A DNA stretch of 64,000 nt from NCBI RefSeq assembly GCF_001045465.1, contig NZ_LFND01000001.1, forward strand, positions 1,054,001 through 1,118,000, given 5' to 3'. Both the position numbers and the translations under genes were made by a program. This document shows positions 9,224 to 18,568 of the stretch, in pieces. The stretch's first letter is position 1; each line of letters opens with the position of its first letter. The stretch is from Chryseobacterium angstadtii. Its GTDB lineage: Bacteria > Bacteroidota > Bacteroidia > Flavobacteriales > Weeksellaceae. Below the pieces are notes generated by a model that saw only the letters and a program-made list of their open reading frames with translations, was not told where the DNA came from and did not search any database.

Positions 9224-9472
9224 ATGCTGAAAAATATTCAGAAACTTGATCGCGAAAATTTAAAAAAAATTAATGGAGGAGGAAGAGAGCCTATCTGTGA
9301 TATCGGACCGGTAGGTTGTCCTTGTATAATTCCAGCGGGAGATCCTTGTCTTGGCGGAGGCGGTGGAGGCACCAATCCGGGCACAGATTTAGGGTATTGT
9401 CCGGATAATCAGAGCTACATTCCTTGTGACCAGACCTGTCCAAGTGGAATGAGTCCATTCTGTGCATTATAA
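9224..9472 (+). CDS. Cys-rich double-glycine leader peptide (bacteriocin-like protein)
   Basis: The 82 residues start with a leader, QKLDRENLKKINGGG, that fits the double-glycine type cut by peptidase-containing ABC exporters. The rest, about 62 residues, has eight cysteines (IC, CPC, PC, YC, PC, TC, FC) arranged around a Gly-rich linker (GGGGGG). An even Cys number suggests disulfides or a modified peptide. Such proteins are called bacteriocin-like in Chryseobacterium. No exporter, immunity or modification gene is adjacent, so it is an orphan, and activity is not shown. Confidence 0.75.
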   Translation: MLKNIQKLDRENLKKINGGGREPICDIGPVGCPCIIPAGDPCLGGGGGGTNPGTDLGYCPDNQSYIPCDQTCPSGMSPFCAL

Positions 9473-9484
9473 AATAACTATAGG

Positions 9485-9512
9485 AGCTGCTTCAACTGAA
9501 GCGGCTTTTTTT
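9485..9512 (+). terminator. Rho-independent terminator after the double-glycine peptide
   Basis: AGCTGCTTC and GAAGCGGCT form a 9-bp stem (one G-T pair) with an AACT loop, followed by six T. Confidence 0.85.
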
Positions 9513-9579
9513 ATGAGTAATAAGCAATGAACAATAAATAATAGTCCTCATTACTCATTGCTTATTACCCATTACTCAT
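9513..9579. repeat. Word-like inverted repeat between convergent genes
   Basis: ATGAGTAATAAGCAATGA recurs on the other strand in the right half (TTACTCATTGCTTATTACCC and ATTACTCAT), giving an imperfect palindrome between the peptide gene and the AI-2E transporter gene. Its word is unrelated to that at 8602, although its position is the same. Confidence 0.65.
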
Positions 9580-9581
9580 GA

Positions 9582-10694
9582 TCAGTCCATTTCCTTCAGG
9601 GTAATATTCTTCGAAATCTTGTAGCTTTTCTTCTTTTTATTGGGTTTTTCCTCTTCTCCGAGCAGTTTTCCCCAGGGTTTTAAGCCATCTACTCTTTCAA
9701 AAATAATTTTAATGATGGCAATGGCCGGAATACACAGGAACATTCCTGCAATTCCCCAAAGGTGTTCTCCTAAAATAATTCCGATGAAAGAAAATAAAGC
9801 ATTGATCTTTACTTTTGAGCCTACTACAAAAGGAAGTACGATATTTCCGTCAATAATATGTACGGCAATATACCCGATAGCTACATAAACACAGGTAGAC
9901 GGAGTTCCGGTAGCAAATGCAATGAAACATGATATTAAGAGTGAAATGCAGATTCCAAGATAAGGAATCACATTTAAAAGACCTGTTAAGACGGCAAGCA
10001 ATACCGCATATTTTACGCCCAAAACAGTAAGCACAATCGAGGAAAGAATAGAAACAATCAAAACCTGAAGACAAAGCCCGAAAATATATTTTTTCGTCAT
10101 GACCCGGATTTCGGTAACCACTTCCTGTACGCTCGCTTTATGTTTTTCATTGAAAACAGTGACGATGAAATTATTAAGGATTCTTCTGTAATTTAAAATA
10201 AAGATAAAAAACAGGGTGAAAAATACAATAAAACCAAAACCGCTTGAGAATATACCGAATGTGAAGCCGAGAATTACACCGGAAGAAGATAAAAGTTTGT
10301 TTAATCCCTGGTTAATATAATCCAGCTGCTCATCAATCTTTACATTGAAAGTTTTTGATATCCAATGCTGAAGATTGTTAAAAACGGTAGTCATCTGGTC
10401 TCTCAGATGCGGAAGATCTTTGCTGAAGTCCGAAAGCTGTGATCCGAAAAAATAGATCAGTCCGGATAAAATAGCCAGCATGATAAACACCGATGTCATT
10501 GTGGATATAGATCTGGGAAATCTCAGTTTTTTTTCCATGAAAGTAGCAGCCGGAAGAAACAACATCGCCATTAAAAAAGCCAGGAAAAAAGGAGCTAAAA
10601 TGCTCTGTCCCAATGCCAGTAAATAGCCAAGACCTATAATGGAAATAACTACAAGGGTAAGTTTCACAAGAAAAGGGAGTCTAAGAAAATTCAT
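9582..10694 (-). CDS. AI-2E family transporter (TqsA/PerM-like permease)
   Basis: The 370 residues are an AI-2E transporter family membrane protein with about seven or eight predicted helices: three N-terminal, a periplasmic amphipathic region at about 70-145, then a C-terminal bundle with GLLNVIPYLGICISLL and HIIDGNIVLPFVVGSKV, the conserved family segments. Substrate is not predictable; the family name should not be read as proof of autoinducer transport. A basic C-terminal tail (EEKPNKKKKSYK) is cytoplasmic. Confidence 0.9.
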   Translation of the reverse strand: MNFLRLPFLVKLTLVVISIIGLGYLLALGQSILAPFFLAFLMAMLFLPAATFMEKKLRFPRSISTMTSVFIMLAILSGLIYFFGSQLSDFSKDLPHLRDQMTTVFNNLQHWISKTFNVKIDEQLDYINQGLNKLLSSSGVILGFTFGIFSSGFGFIVFFTLFFIFILNYRRILNNFIVTVFNEKHKASVQEVVTEIRVMTKKYIFGLCLQVLIVSILSSIVLTVLGVKYAVLLAVLTGLLNVIPYLGICISLLISCFIAFATGTPSTCVYVAIGYIAVHIIDGNIVLPFVVGSKVKINALFSFIGIILGEHLWGIAGMFLCIPAIAIIKIIFERVDGLKPWGKLLGEEEKPNKKKKSYKISKNITLKEMD

Positions 10695-11245
10695 AATTTT
10701 TCAAATCTGTTGGATAAAAATAAGAAAACCCATCTAATTATGAACTCATTTTGACTTAATTAACATAATTCTTTTGATAAGTAATACTGATGGATAGGGA
10801 AATGTAGTATGTGCTTTCAAATTTGAGTTTTTGAGTTTGAAATGCTTTAAAATTCAATTTTAATTATTTTTATCTCCCGCTGATTTTGCAGATAAAGCAG
10901 ATCTCAGAAATTAACTCATAAAATTTTTTTGATTTTTATAAAACTTAGGTGTACTTGCTGTGCATAAAGTATTTACTTAAAAGAACTAAGGTTTTCAAAA
11001 GCTTTTGTGGTTGATTTCTTTTTTTAACCACAGATTACACGAATTTTCACAGATGTTTAATGTATACTATTAAGTAAATAATCTTTGATTTTTTAAATAC
11101 TTATGTGAGCTTTTCATTATACAATATTCAACTTTAGAATCACTGAAGTGTTCAAAAACTTTTGTGCCTTTTGTGGTTCAATAAAAAACGCATCCCAAAT
11201 ATAATCTGAGACGCGTTTCCTTATTGAGAGTTGATATGTTATGAA
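10695..11245. other. Gene-free gap of 551 bp with scattered word-like repeats
   Basis: No convincing gene. The AT-rich stretch holds copies of intergenic words such as AACCACAGATTACACGAAT (about 11027) and the inverted pair TTTTGTGGTTGA (about 11003) and TTTTGTGGTTCA (about 11169). The lon terminator lies at its right end. Confidence 0.6.
11183..11218 (-). terminator. Rho-independent terminator of lon
   Basis: On the minus strand AAACGCGTCTCAG pairs with TTGGGATGCGTTT (a few G-T pairs), followed by TTTTTATT. Confidence 0.8.
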
Positions 11246-13651
11246 TTATTTTTCTATTGCAAAATCAATCACTTCTTCCATTCTGTTCACATAATGTACA
11301 GTCAGGTTTTTCAGATAGTCCTTTTTGATCTCTTCCACATCCTTTCTGTTAGCCTCGCAGAGAATTACCTCTTTTATTCCGGCTCTGGTAGCTGCAAGGA
11401 GCTTTTCTTTAATTCCGCCTACAGGAAGTACTTTTCCTCTTAACGTTATTTCTCCTGTCATGGCAAGATGAGGTTTTACTTTCTTGTTTTTGAATGAAGA
11501 AACCATTGAGGTCAGCATGGCAATACCGGCAGAAGGTCCGTCTTTCGGGGTAGCACCTTCTGGAACGTGAACGTGGATGTTTTTCTTATCCAGATTTTCC
11601 TGAGCAATTCCCAGCTCATTATGCTTGGCTTTGATATATTCCAGAGCGATGGTGGCAGATTCTTTCATTACCGTACCGAGGTTTCCGGTCATGGTAAGGC
11701 TTCCTTTACCGTTGCTTAAAATACTTTCAATGTATAAAATATCTCCACCGACACTGGTCCACGCCAAACCGGTAACAACACCGGGTACTCCCGTGATTTC
11801 GGAAAGGCTTTTAGGTCTTGGAACCCCCAGAATTTCATCTACTTTATCAATAGTGATCTTTGGATCGTATTCTTTTGCCAGAGCAGTCTGAAGAGCTACC
11901 CATCTTGCAATGGATGCAATTCTTTTTTCCAGTGTTCTTACACCGCTTTCTGAAGTATGGGCTTCAATAATATGTTTAAGCTCGGGATTCCCTAATTTAA
12001 ATGACTTGGCATCCAGACCGTTTTCTTCCTGTTGTTTTTTGATGAGGTGTCTTTTGGCAATCTCAGTTTTCTCTTCCATCGTGTAGCCGGCTATCTGAAT
12101 GATTTCCGTTCTATCCAAAAGAGGTGTCTGGATGGTGGAAAGTGAATTGGCTGTCGCAATAAACATCACTTTAGACAAATCATAACCCATTTCCAGGAAA
12201 TTATCATAGAAGGATTTATTTTGCTCAGGATCAAGAACTTCAAGAAGAGCAGAACTTGGATCGCCGTGAAGTCCCTGGCCTATTTTATCAATTTCATCAA
12301 GAACAATGACCGGATTAGAAGTTCCGGATTTCTTGATAGATTGCAGAATTCTTCCCGCCATAGCCCCGATATAGGTTTTTCTGTGTCCGCGGATCTCGCT
12401 TTCGTCGTGAAGGCCGCCCAGAGATAATCTTACATACTTTCTTCCGAGAGCATCAGCAACGGATTTTCCTAAAGAGGTTTTTCCTACTCCCGGAGGTCCT
12501 ACAAGTAGTAGAATAGGGGATTTCATGTTGTTTTTTAACTTTAAAACAGCCATGTGCTCCAGGATTCTTTTCTTGATATCTTCCAATCCGAAATGCGCTT
12601 TATCTAAAGTTTTTTCAGCTTTGGCGATATCAAAAATATCCTTTGTGTAGGTTTCCCACGGAAGATCTGTAAAGAAATCAAGGTAATTTCTCTGTACATT
12701 ATAATCCGGAGAATTAGGGTTCTGACGCTGCAGTCTGCTGATCTCCTTCTGGAAATGCTCTTCCACTTCCTGATTCCATTTTTTACTTTTTGCTTTGCGG
12801 ATAAGGTCTTCCACATCACTTTCAGGTCCGCCGCCCAGTTCATCCTGGATGGTTCTGATCTGTTGGTTCAGGAAATATTCCCTCTGCTGTTTATCAAGAT
12901 CCTTAGAGGTTTTCTGATGAATCTGGTTTCTTAATTCCAGTTTTCTGAAGTCCTCATGCATCATTTCATAGCATTTATTGGCTCTTTCTACAAGGCTTTT
13001 CTCCTCAAGCAGCTTCTGTTTTTCAGAAGAAGGGAAGCTGGCGTTGGTGCATATGAAATTAAGAAGATCATCATTGTTGTTGATGTTCTTAATCGCAAAA
13101 TTGGCGGCATTCGGAATATTCGGGTCCAGTTCAATGATCTTTAAGGCGAGATCTTTGATGTTTTCCAGAAGAGCTTCATATTCTTCCTTGTTTTTAGGTC
13201 TGGAATCTTTCAGCTTGGTGATTTCAGCTTTGAAATAAGGCTGGCTTTCCACAATTTTTTTAATCTTAAAACGGTGGAAACCTTTGGTAATCGCTGTAAT
13301 ATTGCCTTCAGGCAGTTTGATGATTTTAATAATCTTGGCAAGCGTACCGGTCTGGTACATATCTTTTTCGGATGGCTGTTCCAGATCTGAATTTTTCTGG
13401 CTCACAATCCCGACGAAATCACCATTTTTCTGGGCTTCTTCAAGAAGCTGTATCGATGTTTTTCTTCCGGCGGTAATAGGAATTACTACGTTGGGAAACA
13501 TGACCATATTTCTTACGGGAAGTATAGGGAATATTCTCTGTTCGGAATTCTTATCAGTCTCCGAGAAGTCTGAAAGATTGATCTCTTCGGCTACAATGTC
13601 AAATCCATCGCTGATCATTTCCTCTAAACTAATATCTTCAAATTCTGTCAT
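11246..13651 (-). CDS. lon: ATP-dependent protease Lon (endopeptidase La)
   Basis: Cytosolic AAA+ serine protease that degrades damaged and regulatory proteins. The 801 residues include an N-terminal substrate domain (from [19 protein letters not shown]), a coiled middle (residues about 230-300), Walker [10 protein letters not shown], Walker [12 protein letters not shown], sensor region [15 protein letters not shown], and the C-terminal protease domain with the catalytic Ser in [11 protein letters not shown] and the Lys in [14 protein letters not shown]. Length is typical. It is monocistronic and divergent from the PPIase gene. Confidence 0.98.
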   Translation of the reverse strand: MTEFEDISLEEMISDGFDIVAEEINLSDFSETDKNSEQRIFPILPVRNMVMFPNVVIPITAGRKTSIQLLEEAQKNGDFVGIVSQKNSDLEQPSEKDMYQTGTLAKIIKIIKLPEGNITAITKGFHRFKIKKIVESQPYFKAEITKLKDSRPKNKEEYEALLENIKDLALKIIELDPNIPNAANFAIKNINNNDDLLNFICTNASFPSSEKQKLLEEKSLVERANKCYEMMHEDFRKLELRNQIHQKTSKDLDKQQREYFLNQQIRTIQDELGGGPESDVEDLIRKAKSKKWNQEVEEHFQKEISRLQRQNPNSPDYNVQRNYLDFFTDLPWETYTKDIFDIAKAEKTLDKAHFGLEDIKKRILEHMAVLKLKNNMKSPILLLVGPPGVGKTSLGKSVADALGRKYVRLSLGGLHDESEIRGHRKTYIGAMAGRILQSIKKSGTSNPVIVLDEIDKIGQGLHGDPSSALLEVLDPEQNKSFYDNFLEMGYDLSKVMFIATANSLSTIQTPLLDRTEIIQIAGYTMEEKTEIAKRHLIKKQQEENGLDAKSFKLGNPELKHIIEAHTSESGVRTLEKRIASIARWVALQTALAKEYDPKITIDKVDEILGVPRPKSLSEITGVPGVVTGLAWTSVGGDILYIESILSNGKGSLTMTGNLGTVMKESATIALEYIKAKHNELGIAQENLDKKNIHVHVPEGATPKDGPSAGIAMLTSMVSSFKNKKVKPHLAMTGEITLRGKVLPVGGIKEKLLAATRAGIKEVILCEANRKDVEEIKKDYLKNLTVHYVNRMEEVIDFAIEK

Positions 13652-13874
13652 ACTTAATCAAATGACAAATTGTCATCTTCGTTTTAAATCGTTAAAATGA
13701 TATTTTACAATATGCGCTGAAAACGTGCCGCGTATTATGGTCCGTTAAATTGCACAATACCTATGCCATTTGTTTTTTGCTTAAAAATATGGTCAAAATT
13801 TCCTTTTTTCAATAATCTTTCATTTTAAAAATTAAAATAAAGGAGTTCTGCTTCTCTAATTTCTTAAAAATGTG

Positions 13875-13882
13875 TATTTTCG
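13875..13882 (+). promoter_or_regulatory. Putative -7 promoter element of the PPIase gene
   Basis: TATTTTCG is one mismatch from TAnnTTTG and lies 29 bp before the start at 13912. Confidence 0.4.
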
Positions 13883-13911
13883 CAAACTGATAAAAAACTA
13901 TAATATATAAA

Positions 13912-16062
13912 ATGGCAATTTTAGGACAGATTAGGAGTAAGCCTTGGCTTTTGATGGGAGTGATCGCATTGGCGCTTTTAGCGTTTTTGGTAAACCCGGA
14001 GAGTATCGACAAGGTTTTTGGAAAAAATCCTGACGTTTTAGGAAAAGTAAATGGTGAGAAAATCACCCGCGAAGAGTTCAATGATCAGCTTTTCGTGCTG
14101 CAGCAACAGGCTGAACAACAGGGTCGTCCGAAATCGGGACTTGAAGAGCAGGCTTGGCAGTTACTTGTACAATCTAAACTTATCAAGCAGCAGTTTGAGA
14201 AATTGGGCTTTGAGATGACTGATGATTATTTCTGGAACCAGATCCAGTACGATCAGATGTTTGCCCAGCAGCAGCAGTTCTTTGATGAGAAAGGTAATTT
14301 TAAAACTCAAGAGCTTAAAAAAGAAATTGAAACATTAAAAAACACCAACCCTGAAGGGTACAACCAATGGTTGAAAACCAGAAAATCTGTTGAATACAGA
14401 CTGATGGCAAGACAGGTGTTTACTAATATTTCAGCAGGAATCACTACTGGTAAAAAAGAAGCTGAAGAGCTTATGAAACAGAGAGATCAGCTTGCTGACA
14501 TCGATTTCGTGAAAGTAGACTATGCAGCATATCTTCAGAAAACGAAGATCAATGTTACTACGGCAGATCTTGAAAACTATATCAAGAAGCACCCTGTAAT
14601 GTTTAAAGCAGACCCTAGCAGAAATATCGGAATTGTATATTTCCCTTCAAAGCCTAGTGCAGCAGATGATGCAGCCGCTCAGAAGGAGATCAACAAACTT
14701 TATTCCGGAGGCACGGATGCTAGCGGAGGTGTTGAAAACTTCCAGAATACAAAGAATGACTCTATGTTTGTAATGGCCAACTCAGATATGCCATTTAACA
14801 ACCAATATGTAAAGCCGAATCAATTGCCTCAGACTATTCAGGCACAGATCCCATCGGCTGCTATCGGACAGGTTTTTGGTCCTTACAAGGAGCAGAACTT
14901 CTATGTAGTTTCAAAACTTCTGGATAAAAAGACTTCTGATTCTACCTTATCAAGACACATCCTTATTGCTTTCAAAGGAAGTCCTGCAGGAGAAGGAGTA
15001 ACTAGATCCAAAGAACAAGCTAAGAAATTGGCAGATTCTATCGGAGCTATCGTAAAAGCGACCCCGGCTAAATTTACAGAGTTTATTAAACTTTCTAATG
15101 ACCCGAATTCAGCAGCACAAGGAGGAAGCTTAGGATGGACAACTCCTGAGACGCCTTTCGTTCCTGAATTCCTTACTTACCTGGCAAACAATCCAAAAGG
15201 TGCTACAGGTGTTGTAGAAACTCAGTTTGGATACCATATCATCAATATTGAAGATAAGAAACCGGGAGCAATGAGCTATAAAATAGCTAATCTTGTGAAA
15301 GAAGTGAAAGCTTCTGATGCAACGGAAGCTGAGTCTGATAAAAAAGCAAGAAGATTTATCCAGCAGGTACAAGGGAAATCTTTCAACGATTTTGTGAATA
15401 TTGCTAAAAAAGGAAACTACCAGTTCTCCAATCCTAAAACGGCAAAGAGATTTGACGGACAGCTTCAGGGACTTGGGACTGACAAAGACGGAGAAATCCT
15501 GGCTTGGGCTTTCGATAAGAAAAGATCAAAAGGAGATACGGAGTTCTTTACAGTAGAAGGGACTGGCGATAAAATTGTAGTATATCTTAACGGAAAACAG
15601 GAAGCAGGCCTTGCTGATCCTGAATCTGTAAGAGAGCAGATAGAAATGGTTGTTAAAAATAAATTGGCAGCAAAACAGATCTCTGATAAAATTGCTGGAG
15701 CTAAAGCTTCAAACCTGGATCAGATTGCTAAATTATTTGCTTCTACAAAACAAACTGCTCAGGTTAATATGCTTAACCCTTCAGTAGCAGGTTCTATGGA
15801 GCCTAAAGTAGCCGGAGCAGCATTCGGTGTTGCGAAAGGTAAGCTTTCTAACCCTATCGAAGGTGGAACAGGTGTTTATGTCCTGATCAAAAAATCAGAA
15901 ACGGTAAACAAACAGCCTGGCGATCTTAAACAGTTTACAGAATCTATCAGTCAGAGAAATGCAGGAATGTTCGGACAGGCTTGGATGAAGAGCCTTCAGG
16001 ATAATGCAGATATCAAAGATTACAGAATTGAGATCTGGAACAAGGTTGGAAATCAACAATAG
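13912..16062 (+). CDS. Membrane-anchored periplasmic peptidyl-prolyl isomerase (PpiD/SurA-like)
   Basis: Envelope folding helper. The 716 residues have one N-terminal membrane helix (about 12-28, LLMGVIALALLAFLVNP), a SurA_N-like chaperone region (about 40-210, with EKITREEFNDQL), and a PpiC/parvulin domain at about 340-450 (SRHILIAFKG, AAQGGSLGWTTPETPF, TQFGYHIINIEDKK). The second half is a large chaperone-like region. Domain order and anchor match PpiD. It is monocistronic between lon and the MlaD-like gene. Confidence 0.92.
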   Translation: MAILGQIRSKPWLLMGVIALALLAFLVNPESIDKVFGKNPDVLGKVNGEKITREEFNDQLFVLQQQAEQQGRPKSGLEEQAWQLLVQSKLIKQQFEKLGFEMTDDYFWNQIQYDQMFAQQQQFFDEKGNFKTQELKKEIETLKNTNPEGYNQWLKTRKSVEYRLMARQVFTNISAGITTGKKEAEELMKQRDQLADIDFVKVDYAAYLQKTKINVTTADLENYIKKHPVMFKADPSRNIGIVYFPSKPSAADDAAAQKEINKLYSGGTDASGGVENFQNTKNDSMFVMANSDMPFNNQYVKPNQLPQTIQAQIPSAAIGQVFGPYKEQNFYVVSKLLDKKTSDSTLSRHILIAFKGSPAGEGVTRSKEQAKKLADSIGAIVKATPAKFTEFIKLSNDPNSAAQGGSLGWTTPETPFVPEFLTYLANNPKGATGVVETQFGYHIINIEDKKPGAMSYKIANLVKEVKASDATEAESDKKARRFIQQVQGKSFNDFVNIAKKGNYQFSNPKTAKRFDGQLQGLGTDKDGEILAWAFDKKRSKGDTEFFTVEGTGDKIVVYLNGKQEAGLADPESVREQIEMVVKNKLAAKQISDKIAGAKASNLDQIAKLFASTKQTAQVNMLNPSVAGSMEPKVAGAAFGVAKGKLSNPIEGGTGVYVLIKKSETVNKQPGDLKQFTESISQRNAGMFGQAWMKSLQDNADIKDYRIEIWNKVGNQQ

Positions 16063-16086
16063 TAAGAAATCAATTTTTACAGATAT

Positions 16087-16117
16087 AAAAGCGGCAGAAT
16101 TTTCTGCCGCTTTTTTT
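16087..16117 (+). terminator. Rho-independent terminator after the PPIase gene
   Basis: AAAAGCGGCAGA and TCTGCCGCTTTT form a perfect stem with a short AT loop, followed by a run of T. Confidence 0.92.
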
Positions 16118-16163
16118 GTATTTAACGCAGAACAATAAAGAAAAAGATTAATTTAAAATGTGC

Positions 16164-16171
16164 TATATTTG
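16164..16171 (+). promoter_or_regulatory. Putative -7 promoter element of the MlaD-like gene
   Basis: TATATTTG matches TAnnTTTG, 22 bp before the GTG start at 16194. Confidence 0.45.
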
Positions 16172-16193
16172 CTCATTAGAAAAAATTTAGCAA

Positions 16194-17144
16194 GTGAAGT
16201 TCAGTAAAGAATTAAAAGCTGGTGTGATTGCACTTTTGGCTATTGTAGGCTTTGTGGTGTTGTTTCAATTCATGAAAGGCAGAAGTCTTTTTACTACCGA
16301 TAATATATTTTACGCAAAATACGATAATGTAGAAGGGCTGGCACAGTCGTCTGCAGTTTCCATCAATGGTCTGAAAGTAGGGCAGGTTGATAAGATTATC
16401 CCGAGAACAACAAAAGACGGAAAAATCAGTTTTATCGTAAAAATTACGGTGGATGACAAATTCGAGTTTTCGAAAAATTCAACCCTTGAAATCTTTGAAC
16501 CGGGGCTTATGTCCGGAAAAGAAATGAGGGTAAACCTGATGTACGGAGGCCCAACTGCAAAAGACGGTGATACACTTCAGGGAGCTTTCAAACTGGGAAC
16601 TTTGGGAAGTCTTTCTTCTCAGGTAGGTCCGGTGAAAGATCAGCTGCAAACTGTTTTACACCGTGTAGACTCTCTGATGGCCAACGCCAATCAGTTGGTA
16701 GACGGACAAAACAGAGCAGAAATCAAAGCATTGCTTGCCAATCTTAATAAAACGGTAGGCGCTTTACAAACAACTGCAGGAAGTGTAAATAATCTTGTAG
16801 GTCATAATGATCCAAAACTTCAGAAAGTTCTGGATAATGCAGCTGTTACTATGCAGAGCGGTAAAGCAACATTAGATAAATACGGAAATCTTGCAGAAAG
16901 CATTGATACCAAAAAGCTGAATGCAACCATCGCCAATTTAGACGCTACCGTAGGAAAACTGAATCAGGTAATTGCCGGAGTTGATAACGGACAGGGAAGT
17001 TTAGGAAAACTAATGAAGGATGAACAGCTTTACAATAATCTGAATTCTGCATCTACGAATCTGAATTCATTGATTGAAGATATGAAAGCCAACCCTAAGA
17101 GATATATTAATTTCTCGGTTTTCGGTAAGAACAATAAAGACTAA
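16194..17144 (+). CDS. MlaD family (MCE domain) protein
   Basis: Inner-membrane-anchored, periplasmic substrate-binding part of an Mla-type lipid transport system. The start is GTG (16194), giving 316 residues. One N-terminal membrane helix (about 8-27) is followed by an MCE domain at about 38-115 (YDNVEGLAQSSAVSINGLKV). The C-terminal half is helical and rich in Asn, Gln and Leu, with TIANLDATVGKLNQ-type repeats typical of MCE coiled barrels. The MlaE and MlaF partners are not adjacent. The gene lies 7 bp before the first iron-sulfur gene. Confidence 0.9.
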   Translation: MKFSKELKAGVIALLAIVGFVVLFQFMKGRSLFTTDNIFYAKYDNVEGLAQSSAVSINGLKVGQVDKIIPRTTKDGKISFIVKITVDDKFEFSKNSTLEIFEPGLMSGKEMRVNLMYGGPTAKDGDTLQGAFKLGTLGSLSSQVGPVKDQLQTVLHRVDSLMANANQLVDGQNRAEIKALLANLNKTVGALQTTAGSVNNLVGHNDPKLQKVLDNAAVTMQSGKATLDKYGNLAESIDTKKLNATIANLDATVGKLNQVIAGVDNGQGSLGKLMKDEQLYNNLNSASTNLNSLIEDMKANPKRYINFSVFGKNNKD

Positions 17145-17151
17145 TCACCGT

Positions 17152-18486
17152 ATGCAGTACATCGATAACATCATTTTTCTGATCTTATTAGTGGCAGGAT
17201 TTGGTTTGTTTGCCAAAAGTCTGCAAAAGATCTACAGAAATATCAGGTTAGGAAGAGAAATAAACAGGAGCGACAGGAAATCTGAACGCTGGGAAACCAT
17301 GGCCACAGTGGCGATGGGCCAGAGCAAGATGGGGAAACGCCCTGTAGCCGGTATTCTTCACCTTTTTGTCTATGTAGGTTTTGTTATTATCAATATCGAA
17401 TTGATAGAAATTATTGTTGATGGAATCTTTGGAACGCACCGTTTCTTAGCTTCCATTTTCGGACATACTTTCTACAACTTCTTCACAGCCACACTGGAAA
17501 TTCTGGCGTTGCTTGTTGTAATTGGAGTTGTTGTATTTTTCATCAGAAGAAACTTTTACGGGGTTAAAAGACTTACGATGAAAGAACTTTTCGGATGGCC
17601 GAAAAATGATGCCAACTGGATTCTTATCATTGAATTTGCCCTGATGATGGCATTCTTCAAAATGAACTCGGCAGATTATATTCTGCAGATGAGAGGAGCT
17701 CTTCCGGAACATGGAAGTTTTCCGATCAGCGAAATGACACTGGTTCCGTTTTTAGAGGTTTTCAGTTTTGATAACGGTTTCCTGATGTTCGTTGAAAAAG
17801 GAGCCTGGTGGTTCCACTTTGTGGGGATTCTTTTCTTCATGAACTATCTTTATTATTCAAAACATTTACATATTATTCTTGCGTTTCCAAGCACCTGGTA
17901 TTCAAATCTTGATAAAAAAGGGAAATTCAATAACCTTGATTCTGTTACCAAAGAAATTAAACTCATGATGGATCCTAATGCAGACCCTTATGCCGCTCCG
18001 GCTGAAGGTGCAGAAGCAGATGTTCCGTCCAAGTTTGGTGCTGAAGATGTATTTGATCTGAATCAGGTACAGCTGCTTAATGCCTATTCCTGTACAGAGT
18101 GTGGAAGATGTACTTCCGTTTGTCCTGCCAATATCACCGGAAAAAAACTGTCTCCGAGACTGATTTTGATGAAAACTAGAGACAGACTGGAAGAAGTAGG
18201 CCGAAATATCGACAAGAACGGAAAGTTCGAAGACGATGGCAAGAAACTTCTGAATGATTATATTACCAAAGAAGAACTTTGGGCATGTACCACATGTAAT
18301 GCATGTACAGAGGCATGTCCCGTACTGCTGGATCCGCTTTCTATTATTTTCGAAATGAGAAGATTCCTCGTGATGGAACAGTCTGCTGCTCCTCAGGAAC
18401 TCAATCTGATGATGACGAATGTAGAAAACAATGCTGCTCCGTGGCAGTATAACCAGGCAGACCGTCTGAATTGGGCAAATGATTAA
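17152..18486 (+). CDS. Membrane-bound 4Fe-4S protein, HdrD/GlcF-like
   Basis: The 444 residues have about five predicted membrane helices in the first 260 residues (a cytochrome-b-like or NarI-like bundle), then a double 4Fe-4S ferredoxin domain with CTECGRCTSVCP (about residue 315) and CTTCNACTEACP (about 382). This resembles the iron-sulfur subunit of heterodisulfide-reductase-type complexes. With the CCG-domain protein it probably forms an electron-transfer unit feeding or drawing from the quinone pool. The donor and acceptor are not visible. Confidence 0.85.
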   Translation: MQYIDNIIFLILLVAGFGLFAKSLQKIYRNIRLGREINRSDRKSERWETMATVAMGQSKMGKRPVAGILHLFVYVGFVIINIELIEIIVDGIFGTHRFLASIFGHTFYNFFTATLEILALLVVIGVVVFFIRRNFYGVKRLTMKELFGWPKNDANWILIIEFALMMAFFKMNSADYILQMRGALPEHGSFPISEMTLVPFLEVFSFDNGFLMFVEKGAWWFHFVGILFFMNYLYYSKHLHIILAFPSTWYSNLDKKGKFNNLDSVTKEIKLMMDPNADPYAAPAEGAEADVPSKFGAEDVFDLNQVQLLNAYSCTECGRCTSVCPANITGKKLSPRLILMKTRDRLEEVGRNIDKNGKFEDDGKKLLNDYITKEELWACTTCNACTEACPVLLDPLSIIFEMRRFLVMEQSAAPQELNLMMTNVENNAAPWQYNQADRLNWAND

Positions 18487-18567
18487 TTAATGTAACAATG
18501 TAAAATAATGTAGCAATGTAGCAATCATTGGTAAACTGGTACATTGACATATTGGTAAATTTGAAAA
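18487..18567. repeat. Word-like repeat between the two iron-sulfur genes
   Basis: The gap holds repeated AATGTAGCAATGTAGCAAT and AATGTAACAATGTAA words plus the opposite-strand form GGTACATTGACATATTGG. It can fold back on itself. It separates two genes that otherwise look like an operon. Confidence 0.65.
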
Positions 18568-18568
18568 A

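Noticed and set aside
13284..13700. 138-residue open frame on the plus strand opposite lon
   Set aside because: Antisense to a well-supported gene, low complexity, no recognised domain; arises from the codon pattern of lon.
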